Origin: SLRI01 sp036796215
GTDB lineage: Bacteria > Pseudomonadota > Alphaproteobacteria > Geminicoccales > Geminicoccaceae
DNA length: 24,212 nt
Reading direction: 5' to 3'
NCBI GenBank assembly: GCA_036796215.1
Contig: DAIRDJ010000057.1
Span: 1-24,212 of the forward strand
Made by a program: the position numbers and the translations under genes. This document shows, piece by piece, positions 1 to 7,456 of this stretch (the stretch's first letter is position 1; every line of letters starts with the position of its first letter). The notes under the pieces are model-generated. The model did no database searches and was not told the DNA's origin. It saw nothing but the letters and a program-made list of their open reading frames with translations.

Positions 1-35
1 CAATCAAACCGTCATGGAATCCGGATGGCCGATAG

Positions 36-512
36 TCAGGCGCTGCGGGGAATCGGGTTGCGGCGCCAGAGCGTGATGTTCAGGACGAGCGCGAAGCTGA
101 CCCAGGCGAGATAGGGGACCAGGAGCCAGGCGGCCACGGGGCTGATCGGGTGGAAGGCCGCGATGGTGGCGAGGATGGCGAGCCAGAGGGCGGCCATGTC
201 GAGGGCCGCGAGATCGAGCCGGTGCCGCTTGAACGAGAGCCAGGACCAGAGACCGTTGAGGATCAGCTGCAGCACGTAGAGGGCGAGCGGCAGGGCCGCC
301 CCGCCGAGCCCGGCCTCCTTCCAGACACGCCAGCCCGCGGTTGCGATCATGATGTAGAGGACGAGCCAGACCGGGCCGAACAGCGCATTGGGCGGCCGCC
401 AGGAGGGCTGGTCCAGATTGGCGTACCATTGCCCCGGGCGAAAGACGATGCCGGTCGCGGCCGCGGCCACGCAGAGGGCCAAAAAGACGACGAAGACCGC
501 GGCACTCAGCAT
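36..512 (-). CDS. tspO: TspO/MBR family tryptophan-rich sensory protein
   Basis: This is a 158-residue, Trp-rich integral membrane protein of the TspO/MBR (peripheral benzodiazepine receptor) family. The family binds porphyrins and in alphaproteobacteria tunes pigment and stress responses. The signature runs from about residue 30 (Y..L.QPSWRPPNALFGPVW..LY) to the helix with QLILNGLWSW at about 82-91, and five hydrophobic helices fill the family's usual length. I chose the ATG at 512 because GAGG lies 8 nt upstream and it sits 10 bp after the stop of the PEPC-like gene, consistent with co-transcription. A GTG at 536 would overlap that gene and has no such site. The protein ends in a short basic tail (LWRRNPIPRSA). 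The family assignment is secure; the ligand and signal are not visible from sequence. Confidence 0.93.
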   Translation of the reverse strand: MLSAAVFVVFLALCVAAAATGIVFRPGQWYANLDQPSWRPPNALFGPVWLVLYIMIATAGWRVWKEAGLGGAALPLALYVLQLILNGLWSWLSFKRHRLDLAALDMAALWLAILATIAAFHPISPVAAWLLVPYLAWVSFALVLNITLWRRNPIPRSA

Positions 513-522
513 CCGTCCGACC

Positions 523-3489
523 TCAGCCGATCGCACCGATGTGGTGCAGGATCCCGCTCGAGATCCGGCGGATGGTGTCGTAGTGGGCGGCGATCGGGCG
601 GAAGATCAGCTCGTGCTCCTGGGCATAGGACTGGCTCTGGCCGTCGCGATAGGTGGCGGGCTCGCCGTAGTCGAGGCGGCGCGGCTCGTCGGTCAAGGGG
701 AAGACCTCGGTCAGGATGTCGAGCGCCGGCTCCACGTCGAGGCGCATCAGCGCCATGATCACCTCGTCGTGGGTGGTGTCGTGCCGATCGCTGAAGTCCG
801 GGACCTGGACCGCATCGAGCAGCAGTGCCTGGATCACGGCGATCCGCATGGCGTGCATGGTATTCAGATTGTTCCGGGTTTCGAGGTCGACCACGATCGG
901 CTCGTCGCCGGCATCGCGGGCGAGCTTGCGGTGCTCGCGCAGCGCCCGGGCGAGATCGATATAGTCGCGGATCAGGGTGCGGCTGACCCGCGCCAGGCGG
1001 TCGTGCAGGTCCATGCGCTCGAGAAAGCGGGAGACGAGCCGGAGGCTCTCCTCGCGCAAGGGATCCTTCTCCAGCTGGGCGAGCCTGAGCCAGGCGCCGG
1101 GATCGAAGAGGTCGATATAGGCGACCAGCACGTCGGGGTCGGTGAACTTGAAGGCGTGCTCGACCATGGTCATGAGGCGCCTGAAGCGCGGGCTCTCGCG
1201 GTAGAGCCACTGGAAGGTCTGCGGGTCCTTGTCGACCGCCTGGCCCACCCCGCCGATGCTGTTGGCGAGGATGCCGAGCTGCTGCAGGATGGCGTTGTGC
1301 GGGATCGCCCTGAGCTGCGAGGGGTGCTCGAGCATCACCGCGTGGCCACCGCGGTCGTGCTGGCGCTTGAAGGCGCGCGAGCCCGTGGGGTAGAGCAGGT
1401 TGGTGCCGAAGGCCCCCAGAAGCGTGGCATAGCAGGGATTGTCGATGATCCGGGCGTTGAACTGCTTGATCGCGGCGAAGAACTCGTCCGAGTAGGCGGT
1501 CTCGGCATAGAAGGGATCGCCGGTCTCGGCCGGGGGCTCGAGGCAGTGCTCGAGCGTTCGGGTGAGGACGGCCAAGGCGCCGTGTTCGTGCATGAAGACG
1601 AGATAGCCGTCGCCACCCTGAAAGCTGCTCTCCTGGGTATGGCGGATGCCCGCTGCCGCCATGATCCTCCGGCATTCGGGGGTGTCGTAGTAGAGGAACC
1701 GGTCCTTGAGGCTGTTGGGATGCGCCCCCCGGCCGATGCTCTCGCCGTGGGTGTCGAAGATCACGAGCTCGATCTCGCCGAGGCCGTGCCGGATGAGGAG
1801 ATCAGCGAGCTGCAGCCGCAGTCGCTCTATGGCATTGGCGGCGGCGATCTGGCCGAGATAGCGGCCGGCATCGGAAAAGCCGGTCTGGATGCACATCCGC
1901 CCGCGGCCCCTGAGGTAGGTGCGGTAGGCCTCGACCTCGAGGGCGCCTTCGAGCACCTCGACCCCGCGATCGAGGGCCTTGATGGTCTCGAACAAGGGCG
2001 AGATGTCGATCCTGCCGTCGACGCCGAAGCGCCTGGCGAAGTAGAGGGCGGTCAAGAGGGTGAAGGGGGTTTCGCACTCGGCGATGAGAAAGCGGATGGG
2101 CTCGGCAGCATCGAGATGCTTGAGCATCTGGGCGAGCAGCATGAAGACCCGCCGTGCGGTGGTCTTCTCGGTCGCGACCGAGCCGAAATTGACGGTGTCG
2201 GCCTTGGCCTTCTCGATCATCTCGACGACGGCGTTCTGGTAGCTCAGGCGGAAGACCGGGTCGTCCGCCGCGTGGTCCATGCTGATCGACTTGCGGATGG
2301 CGTTGTGCAGCTGGACCGCGTTGATCCGCACATGGGTCAAGGCCGAGGTCAGCCCGTGCGTCGCGGTCTCGGCTTTCAGGACCCAGATGGCGCGCCGGGT
2401 GTCGGCGTCCTCGGCGGCGGCGAGCGCCCGGTCGAGCAGCTCGATCAGCTGCCCGGCCGAGGTCAGCCGTGCCTTGCCCATGCGCTGCATCTCGCGCGAC
2501 ATCAGCGCCAGGGCCTCGAAGCTCTCGGGCTTTTTCGGATCGAAGGCGCCGAGCACCTCGAGCTCGTCGCGGAGCGCCTTGTCGGCCAAGGCCAGGCGGG
2601 CCTCGATCAGCTCGAGCACCGAGGCGGTGTTGCCGCCGTCGGTCCCCTTCTGCCGCAGGGTTGCGATGACCGAGGCTGCATGGCTGAACTGGTCGAGCTG
2701 CAGCTGCAGGCGTTTGCTGTAGGTGACCCACCAGCCGATGTCGGAGCGGCCGTCGGTGTCGTAGCCGACCCAGCTCGCGAGGCTGATCAGGCTCGGGGTC
2801 AGGCTGTCCACGTCATCCGGGTAGTGGCGGCTCGCGACGTCGAAGACGATGCCGTAGACCAGCCGGAGCGCCCGGCGGAGGTTGCCGATCACCTCGCGCG
2901 ACTGGGTGTGCTCGAGCTCGAGATCGAGGCGCTGCTCGGGGCGGTGGTAGGCGCGCTCGACCCGTTCCATGAGTTCGGCCGTGGCCGCCTCGTCGAGCCG
3001 GCTGCCGTCGTCGAACCGGCCGATGGTGAGGCGGATGAGGTCGCGCTGCAGCGGCAAGGCGAGGCTGAAGGTGGGATGCGCGGTGAGCACGAGGCCGTAG
3101 AGCCGGCGGCCGAGCCGGGTCCGGGCGACGTCGAGCGGCACGGGCTGGCCCGCGTCGTCGTGCAGCATGGCCGTGATCAGCTCCTCGATCCGGCGGCGGT
3201 TGGCGGCGGGGTCGGTCTCGCCCAGATAGTTGTCGATCCGCCGGGCGCGGGCCGCGAAGGCCTGGGCGGTCAAGCGGCGGACGAGGCGGGTCAGGACCTC
3301 GCGATCGACGTCGCCGCGCTGGATCTCGCCGAGGATCTCGCCGGCGAGCAGCTTGATCGGGTTGGCAAAGGCATCGTTCTCCACCCGCTCGCGGTGGGTC
3401 TCGAGCCGTGCGGCGTAGTGCTCGATGCGCGAATCGATCTCGCTCGCCGGCAAAACCGCGTTCGGCAGCGTCTCGACGACGTCGTTCAT
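523..3489 (-). CDS. ppc: Divergent phosphoenolpyruvate carboxylase homologue
   Basis: This 988-residue cytosolic protein of the PEP carboxylase fold is somewhat longer than the usual 880-930. PEPC makes oxaloacetate from PEP and bicarbonate to refill the TCA cycle. Family landmarks are in order: VLTAHPT (134-140, His138), GYDTDGRSD (242-250, replacing the usual GGDRDGNP), SPLFET (497-502), GFSDAGRYLG (537-546), FDTHGESIGRG (578-588), GSRAFKR (703-709) and LRAIP (726-730). Aligned by eye to E. coli PEPC, Lys546 becomes Arg543, His579 becomes Asp579 and Arg581 becomes His581. Arg587 and the His138 motif remain. The ATG at 3489 follows an AAGGGCGG ribosome site; an in-frame extension to 3534 is less likely. 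tspO follows directly. It may be a bona fide but divergent PEPC or a paralogue with altered chemistry, so the homology is firm and the activity is not. Confidence 0.85.
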   Translation of the reverse strand: MNDVVETLPNAVLPASEIDSRIEHYAARLETHRERVENDAFANPIKLLAGEILGEIQRGDVDREVLTRLVRRLTAQAFAARARRIDNYLGETDPAANRRRIEELITAMLHDDAGQPVPLDVARTRLGRRLYGLVLTAHPTFSLALPLQRDLIRLTIGRFDDGSRLDEAATAELMERVERAYHRPEQRLDLELEHTQSREVIGNLRRALRLVYGIVFDVASRHYPDDVDSLTPSLISLASWVGYDTDGRSDIGWWVTYSKRLQLQLDQFSHAASVIATLRQKGTDGGNTASVLELIEARLALADKALRDELEVLGAFDPKKPESFEALALMSREMQRMGKARLTSAGQLIELLDRALAAAEDADTRRAIWVLKAETATHGLTSALTHVRINAVQLHNAIRKSISMDHAADDPVFRLSYQNAVVEMIEKAKADTVNFGSVATEKTTARRVFMLLAQMLKHLDAAEPIRFLIAECETPFTLLTALYFARRFGVDGRIDISPLFETIKALDRGVEVLEGALEVEAYRTYLRGRGRMCIQTGFSDAGRYLGQIAAANAIERLRLQLADLLIRHGLGEIELVIFDTHGESIGRGAHPNSLKDRFLYYDTPECRRIMAAAGIRHTQESSFQGGDGYLVFMHEHGALAVLTRTLEHCLEPPAETGDPFYAETAYSDEFFAAIKQFNARIIDNPCYATLLGAFGTNLLYPTGSRAFKRQHDRGGHAVMLEHPSQLRAIPHNAILQQLGILANSIGGVGQAVDKDPQTFQWLYRESPRFRRLMTMVEHAFKFTDPDVLVAYIDLFDPGAWLRLAQLEKDPLREESLRLVSRFLERMDLHDRLARVSRTLIRDYIDLARALREHRKLARDAGDEPIVVDLETRNNLNTMHAMRIAVIQALLLDAVQVPDFSDRHDTTHDEVIMALMRLDVEPALDILTEVFPLTDEPRRLDYGEPATYRDGQSQSYAQEHELIFRPIAAHYDTIRRISSGILHHIGAIG

Positions 3490-3573
3490 GCCCGCCCTTT
3501 CGATCGGTTCACCGGTCCGTTGCTGTCGCCGCAACGTCCTACGCCATCCCGCTGCGTCGCAACAGTCTCCTTG

Positions 3574-3589
3574 AGCACGAACTGTGCCA
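3574..3589 (-). promoter_or_regulatory. Candidate sigma-54 (-24/-12) promoter of the PEPC-like gene
   Basis: On the minus strand this reads TGGCAC-AGTTC-GTGCT, against the RpoN consensus TGGCAC-N5-TTGCW. The -24 hexamer is exact, the GG and GC doublets are 10 bp apart as required, and the only core mismatch is G for T at the start of the -12 box. It lies about 85 bp upstream of the ATG at 3489. The second repeat copy at 3598-3613 keeps the GG and GC doublets at the same spacing but is weaker. This rests on motif inspection only. Confidence 0.35.
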
Positions 3590-3620
3590 GACCACTACGC
3601 CCGAACTGTGCCGGACCACT
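3578..3620. repeat. 19-bp tandem direct repeat, 24-bp period
   Basis: Two copies of CGAACTGTGCCRGACCACT lie at 3578-3596 and 3602-3620 with one mismatch (A/G) and a 24-bp period. They are about 90 and 115 bp upstream of the PEPC-like start. Read on the minus strand each copy contains a GGCACAGTTCG core. This could be a paired protein-binding site or a duplicated promoter element. Confidence 0.7.
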
Positions 3621-3881
3621 GCCGAGCGCGTGGATTTCGTCGCCTGGTCGGGTCGGGCGCTGCCGGTCGTCGTGGCCGCGCCCGCGCTGGCCTGGCGCGT
3701 GGTTCGCCGGTCACAGTCGTCTCGGCGTCGGCAGTCGCTGACCGTCTCGTGGTTTGGCGTGCCGCGCCTTTGCCGTTATCAGGCTAGCTATGTCGTCGAG
3801 CATCCGCCGGTACGGCTGCCGGGTCCGCAGGGGCCGCGGGGCAGCGAGCGGATGCCCGGCTGTGGCAAATAGGGTAACGCT

Positions 3882-4580
3882 GTGCAGGAAATCAGTCGTC
3901 GGCGCGCACTTCTTCTCGGGGCCGCGACCGCCGTGGCGGCCGGGCTCGACCCGCTCAGCGCACTCGCCCAGGCGGCGAGCGAGCAGCAGCGGCTGATCGA
4001 CCGGGCGCGGATCGTGGTCGAGGAGTTCCAGGCCGACCCGAATTTCGCCACCGTGCCGATCTACGTGCAGAACGCCTATGCGGTGTTGATCGTGCCGGAC
4101 ATGCTGCAGGGTGGGCTGATCATCGGCGCCGAGCACGGGGTCGGCGTGCTGCTCGCCCGCGATCCGGTCAGTGGCGAGTGGGGCGATCCCGCGTTCTACG
4201 AGATCTGGGGCGGCAGCCTCGGCCTGCAGATCGGTGGCCGCTCGTCGGACATCATCTTCACGCTGATGAACCCGGAAGCCGTCGACAAGCTCTTGACCAC
4301 GAGCTTCAAGCTCGGGGCCGATGCCAGCATCGCGGTCGGCCGGGTGGGCGCCGGGGTCGGTGCGGGCACCACGGTCCGCTTCGGCGAGGACATGTACTTC
4401 TTCGCGCGCTCCCGCGGCCTGTTCGGTGGCCTGGCACTTGATGGCAGCGTGGTCAACGAGCGCACCGCCTGGAACGCGGCCTATTACGGCGAGAGCACCT
4501 CGGCGCGGCAGATCCTCCGCGGCGAGCTGGCAGCCGAGCCGGGGGCCGTGGCCTTGCGCGAGGCGCTGTCGCGGTTCTGA
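3882..4580 (+). CDS. Exported SYLF (Ysc84-like) domain lipid-binding protein
   Basis: This is a 232-residue protein of the SYLF/DUF500 (Ysc84) family, a small lipid-binding domain found in eukaryotic actin-patch proteins and in bacterial periplasmic proteins. The N-terminus has a twin-arginine-like signal (S5-RRR-ALLLGAATAVAAG, then an A-rich cleavage region near 28-32). This suggests export by Tat, although Sec is possible. The mature part carries the family pattern: AYAVLIVP.....G.IIGAEHGVGVLL at about 66-92, SLGLQIGGRSSDIIFTLMN at about 112-130, and the Gly-rich VGAGVGAGTTV and RGLFGGLALDGSVV blocks that form the central beta-sheet. The start is the GTG at 3882 with AGGG seven bases upstream. 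No partner gene is evident. Its bacterial role is not well defined. Confidence 0.88.
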   Translation: MQEISRRRALLLGAATAVAAGLDPLSALAQAASEQQRLIDRARIVVEEFQADPNFATVPIYVQNAYAVLIVPDMLQGGLIIGAEHGVGVLLARDPVSGEWGDPAFYEIWGGSLGLQIGGRSSDIIFTLMNPEAVDKLLTTSFKLGADASIAVGRVGAGVGAGTTVRFGEDMYFFARSRGLFGGLALDGSVVNERTAWNAAYYGESTSARQILRGELAAEPGAVALREALSRF

Positions 4581-4699
4581 GGCGGCGGCCACTTCGGAAT
4601 TACTCTAGCTTCAAGCTGTCTGCTTTCTTTTTGTCGTCGCGGTTCGTCGCTGTTACTGCCCCTGCTTAGCGATCGACTGCAACTGGTGAGGCAGGGCAA

Positions 4700-5215
4700 A
4701 TGGGCATGGCGTTTCGGGTGGATCCGTCGGCGGTAGCGGCACCGCCGTCGGCGATCCGGCTTTCCGGCCGGGTGATGGGGCAGCTGGGCGCCGCCGAGCA
4801 GCTGGTGATCTGGGCCTTCAGGGAAACCCAAGGTGCCGCCGAGCCCGGCTCGGCCGAGCGCCTCGCCCGCGGCTTCAGGCTCGCCTTCGGGCCCAGGCTC
4901 ACCGGTGCCGCGTTCTGCAGCTTCGACGGCCTCGAGCGTTGCCTTTGCGCCGATCCGGCCAGGGCGCCGCGCTTCTGCCCCTTGCGCAGTGCGTGTCTCT
5001 CGGCGGACGAGGATGCCGTGCTCTACGCGCTGGCGGCGGCCCAGGTCGGGGATCGAGCCCTGCACGACAGCCTCGTCGTCGCCTTCGTCGAGACCCCGTC
5101 GCGCCTGCAGCTCTGGCGGCAGAGCCGGATCCTCGCGACGATTCTCGGCCGGGCCGAGCTGCACCTGCCCGATCTCCGGTTGGTACAGCTGCCCGCCGAC
5201 GGCCCGCCGAACTGA
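4700..5215 (+). CDS. Uncharacterised Cys-rich protein
   Basis: I do not recognise this 171-residue protein. It has no signal peptide or membrane helix. The N-terminal half (about 18-65) looks helical and includes LGAAEQLVIWAFRET. Five cysteines are packed into 27 residues (Cys73, 81, 83, 93, 99; pattern C-x7-C-x-C-x9-C-x5-C), which suggests metal binding or a redox cluster. A second helical segment (about 103-150) follows. The base composition matches its neighbours and a G/A-rich ribosome site (GAGGCAGGG) precedes the ATG at 4700, so it is very likely a real gene. A second ATG at 4706 is possible. A tiny hydrophobic ORF and a cyclic-nucleotide-fold protein follow on the same strand and may be co-transcribed. 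No function can be assigned. Confidence 0.75.
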   Translation: MGMAFRVDPSAVAAPPSAIRLSGRVMGQLGAAEQLVIWAFRETQGAAEPGSAERLARGFRLAFGPRLTGAAFCSFDGLERCLCADPARAPRFCPLRSACLSADEDAVLYALAAAQVGDRALHDSLVVAFVETPSRLQLWRQSRILATILGRAELHLPDLRLVQLPADGPPN

Positions 5216-5218
5216 CCG

Positions 5219-5293
5219 GTGTGGCACCGTCTCTGGTTCTGGGCCGGCCTGAGCAGTGGCTTTGCGGCCTGGCTGCTGCTGGTCGCCGGCTGA
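5219..5293 (+). CDS. Possible 24-residue single-pass membrane peptide
   Basis: A GTG-started 24-codon frame begins 3 bp after the stop of the Cys-rich gene and encodes VWHRLWFWAGLSSGFAAWLL followed by LVAG. That is one Trp-rich hydrophobic helix with a short basic N-terminus. Tight spacing suggests translational coupling, but there is no separate ribosome site and the frame is too short for codon statistics. It may be chance. Confidence 0.3.
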   Translation: MWHRLWFWAGLSSGFAAWLLLVAG

Positions 5294-5396
5294 CGGGCGA
5301 GTGGGGCTTTTTTCGGCCAATGGTTGATAGAAATTGCAGGTTCGACGCTTTCAGGGTATCAAGCTGCCGACCTCGGGCGCGCAGCACGGTGCCATC

Positions 5397-5777
5397 ATGT
5401 CAGCCCTCGGCGTCTACGATCGCAGGACCTTCGGCCCCGGCAAGCTCTTGATCCGGCCGGGTGAGCCGCCGTTTCACGCCTATCTGATCCAGGCCGGGCG
5501 GGCGCGGGTGTTCGCCGATGTCGGGGGTCAACGGCTGGCGATCGCCGAGATCGGCGCCGGCGAGATCGTCGGCGACATGGCGCTCATTCGCAAATCCGCG
5601 CATCACTATGGTGTCGAGGCGATCGGAACGGTCATCGCCGTCGTCGTCTCGGTGCAGCATATCCAGGAGCTGCTCGACGCGGCCGACCCGCTCCTGCGCA
5701 CGATTCTGGTTGGCATGGTGCAGCGGATCGACCGGCTGAACAGCGAGCGGCGACTGGGCGAGCTCTGGTTCGGCTAG
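5397..5777 (+). CDS. Small cyclic-nucleotide-binding-fold (Crp-type) protein
   Basis: This is a 126-residue stand-alone cNMP-binding beta-roll without the C-terminal helix-turn-helix of Crp/Fnr regulators. The fold is visible as FGPGKLLIRPGEPPFHAYLIQAGRARVF (about 12-39), then IAEIGAGEIVGDMALI, then VEAIGTVIAVVVSV, and a closing amphipathic helix LRTILVGMVQRIDRL. The phosphate-binding cassette keeps Gly-Glu (GEIVGDMAL) but has SAHHYGVEA where R-[ST]-A-x-V-x-A is usual. The Arg that grips the cyclic phosphate therefore appears to be missing, and it may sense something else or act structurally. The ATG at 5397 matches where the domain normally begins; a TTG at 5334 would add 21 unrelated residues. 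It probably acts through protein contacts, but the partner is unknown. Confidence 0.8.
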   Translation: MSALGVYDRRTFGPGKLLIRPGEPPFHAYLIQAGRARVFADVGGQRLAIAEIGAGEIVGDMALIRKSAHHYGVEAIGTVIAVVVSVQHIQELLDAADPLLRTILVGMVQRIDRLNSERRLGELWFG

Positions 5778-5868
5778 CACGGCACCGGCCGTCGCGTGTT
5801 TCGTCCTGGCCGGTTCGGCTGTCGGGCGCTATCGTTGCCGCGGCGAACAAGAACGAGGAGGAAAAGCG

Positions 5869-6681
5869 ATGCGTCGGGCACTGGCTCTGGCGGGCATCGG
5901 GCTCGCGGCGTTCCTGGCCATGCCGATGGGCGATGCCCTCGCCGATCGGCTGGAGACGGTCAAGGAGCGGGGAACGCTGATCGTCGGGGTGCGCGCGGAC
6001 TACAAACCTTATGGCTTTCTCGATCCCAACGGCGAGATCATCGGCATCGAGCCGACGCTCGCCCGGGATGTCGCCGACCGGCTGGGGGTCGAGGTCGAGT
6101 TCGTGCCGGTGGTCGCCTCCAACCGCATGCAGTTCCTCGAGCAGGGCCGCATCGATCTGATGATCGCGACCATGACCGATACCGAGGAGCGGCGGCAGGT
6201 CGTCAATATCGTCGAGCCCAACTACTACAGCTCCGGCACCAACATCCTGGTGCGCAAATCCGCCGGGATCACCGCGTGGGAGGAGCTGGACGGGCTGCCG
6301 GTCTGCGGCATTCAGGGTGCCTTCTACAACCGCAAGACCGAGGAGGCGTTCGGCGCCGAGATCATCGCCTTCACCGGCACGGCCGAGGTCCTGACCGCCC
6401 TGCAGCAGGGTCGCTGCGCCGCCTTCGTCTACGACGACAGCTTCATCACCTCGAGGATCGGCGAGGCGGAGTGGGCGGAGTGGGAGATGCCGCTTCAGAC
6501 CATCGACGACTCGCCCTGGGGCCTTGCCGTGCAGCACGGCGAGGACGCGTTCTACGCCTTCATGGCCGAGGTGATCGCGGACTGGCACAAAAGCGGGGTG
6601 ATCCTCGAGCTCGAGACCGCGTACGGGGTCGAGAACACGCCCTTCGCGCTCGCCCAGCACGAGGCGTTCAAGGCCAACTGA
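5869..6681 (+). CDS. ABC transporter periplasmic binding protein, polar amino-acid family (SBP family 3)
   Basis: This 270-residue solute receptor begins with a Sec signal peptide (MRRALALAGIGLAAFLAMPM..., cleavage after ALA near residue 25). The mature protein has the family-3 pattern: LIVGVRADYKPYGFLDPNGEI.GIEPTLARDVADRLGV at about 37-75, then N-R-M-Q-F-L-x-x-G-R-I-D-L-M-I-A-T-M-T-x-T-E-E-R, then the second lobe with GLPVCGIQGAFYN and the hinge AALQQGRCAAFVYDD. It captures an amino acid or related small molecule in the periplasm and delivers it to the two permeases downstream. The specificity cannot be read by eye. A strong ribosome site (GAGGAGG, about 5854-5860) sets the ATG at 5869. It is the first gene of the transporter operon, 25 bp ahead of the first permease. 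Confidence 0.93.
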   Translation: MRRALALAGIGLAAFLAMPMGDALADRLETVKERGTLIVGVRADYKPYGFLDPNGEIIGIEPTLARDVADRLGVEVEFVPVVASNRMQFLEQGRIDLMIATMTDTEERRQVVNIVEPNYYSSGTNILVRKSAGITAWEELDGLPVCGIQGAFYNRKTEEAFGAEIIAFTGTAEVLTALQQGRCAAFVYDDSFITSRIGEAEWAEWEMPLQTIDDSPWGLAVQHGEDAFYAFMAEVIADWHKSGVILELETAYGVENTPFALAQHEAFKAN

Positions 6682-6706
6682 GGCGGCCGGTCGCAGGGGT
6701 ACGGCC

Positions 6707-7456
6707 GTGGAGGGGTTGATCGCCGAGTGGGGGCGCGAGCTCTATCGTGACACCGGCATCAACCTCACCTTCATCTACGACAGCTACGATCGCAACCGGC
6801 TGATACGGGGCTTCTGGAACACCGTCTATCTGTCGCTCGTCTGCCTCGTTCTTTCGGTGCTGATCGGCCTCGTCGGCGCCTGGCTGCAGGGGGCGAAGAG
6901 CCGGATCGTGCGCGCCCTGGTGCAGGGCTACGTGCAGTTCTTCAGAAACACCCCCCCGCTGGTGCAGCTCTATTTCTTCTTCTTCGCCATCGGCAGCCTG
7001 ATGCCGACCGCCGTCAATCGGTTCGGCATGGCCGAGCCCTATCTCGGCAACTGGCACTGGGCGATCATCGCCTTGAGCCTCTTCGCCGGCGCCTTCAATG
7101 TCGAGATCTTCCGCTCCGGCATCGAGGCGGTGCCACCGGCGACCACCCAGGCGGCCGAGGCCCTGGGCTTCTCGCGCCTGCAGACCTACCTCCTGATCGT
7201 CCTGCCGCTGGCCTTTCGCATTTGCCTGCCGGCGCTCAACAACAACCTCGTCAATCTGGTCAAGACCACGACCCTGGCCTACGCCATCGCCGTGCCGGAA
7301 ATGCTCTACATGGCCAACCAGATCTGGTCGGATTCGGTCAACGTGCCGGAGATGATGACGTTTCTGCTGGTCGCCTATGTCGGGCTCGTGGCCGTGCTCG
7401 TCTGGGTGATGCATCGCTGGGAGCGGGCGATGCGGCTGCCGGGGTTCGGCCAGTGA
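6707..7456 (+). CDS. Amino-acid ABC transporter permease (HisM/GlnP type), first subunit
   Basis: This 249-residue inner-membrane permease of the polar amino-acid uptake family has several transmembrane helices. The N-terminal consensus is GFWNTVYLSLVCLVLSVLIGLVGAW, followed by the FFRNTPPLVQLYFFFFAIG signature. The cytoplasmic EAA loop that docks the ATPase is present as V-E-I-F-R-S-G-I-E-A-V-P and then QAAEALGFSRLQTYLLIVLPLA (about 127-169). The start is GTG at 6707, 25 bp after the binding-protein gene. Its stop overlaps the GTG of the second permease (GTGA), so the two subunits are probably translationally coupled and form a heterodimeric pore. Confidence 0.92.
   Translation: MEGLIAEWGRELYRDTGINLTFIYDSYDRNRLIRGFWNTVYLSLVCLVLSVLIGLVGAWLQGAKSRIVRALVQGYVQFFRNTPPLVQLYFFFFAIGSLMPTAVNRFGMAEPYLGNWHWAIIALSLFAGAFNVEIFRSGIEAVPPATTQAAEALGFSRLQTYLLIVLPLAFRICLPALNNNLVNLVKTTTLAYAIAVPEMLYMANQIWSDSVNVPEMMTFLLVAYVGLVAVLVWVMHRWERAMRLPGFGQ

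Larger units (their letters stand above)
3490..3881. other. Divergent intergenic region between the PEPC-like gene and the SYLF gene
   Basis: This 392-bp stretch has no convincing gene; short open frames on both strands lack family features or ribosome sites. It should hold the promoters of the two divergent genes. The only clear structure is the 19-bp direct repeat at 3578-3620, described separately. AGGG at 3871-3874 is the probable ribosome site for the SYLF gene's GTG start. No tRNA, structured RNA or terminator was recognised. Confidence 0.6.

Noticed and set aside
388..3741. A plus-strand open frame of over 1,100 codons opposite the PEPC-like gene
   Set aside because: It is a GC-rich antisense shadow, full of low-complexity Gly, Glu, Ala and Arg-type runs, with no domain. 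The minus strand carries the PEPC motifs.
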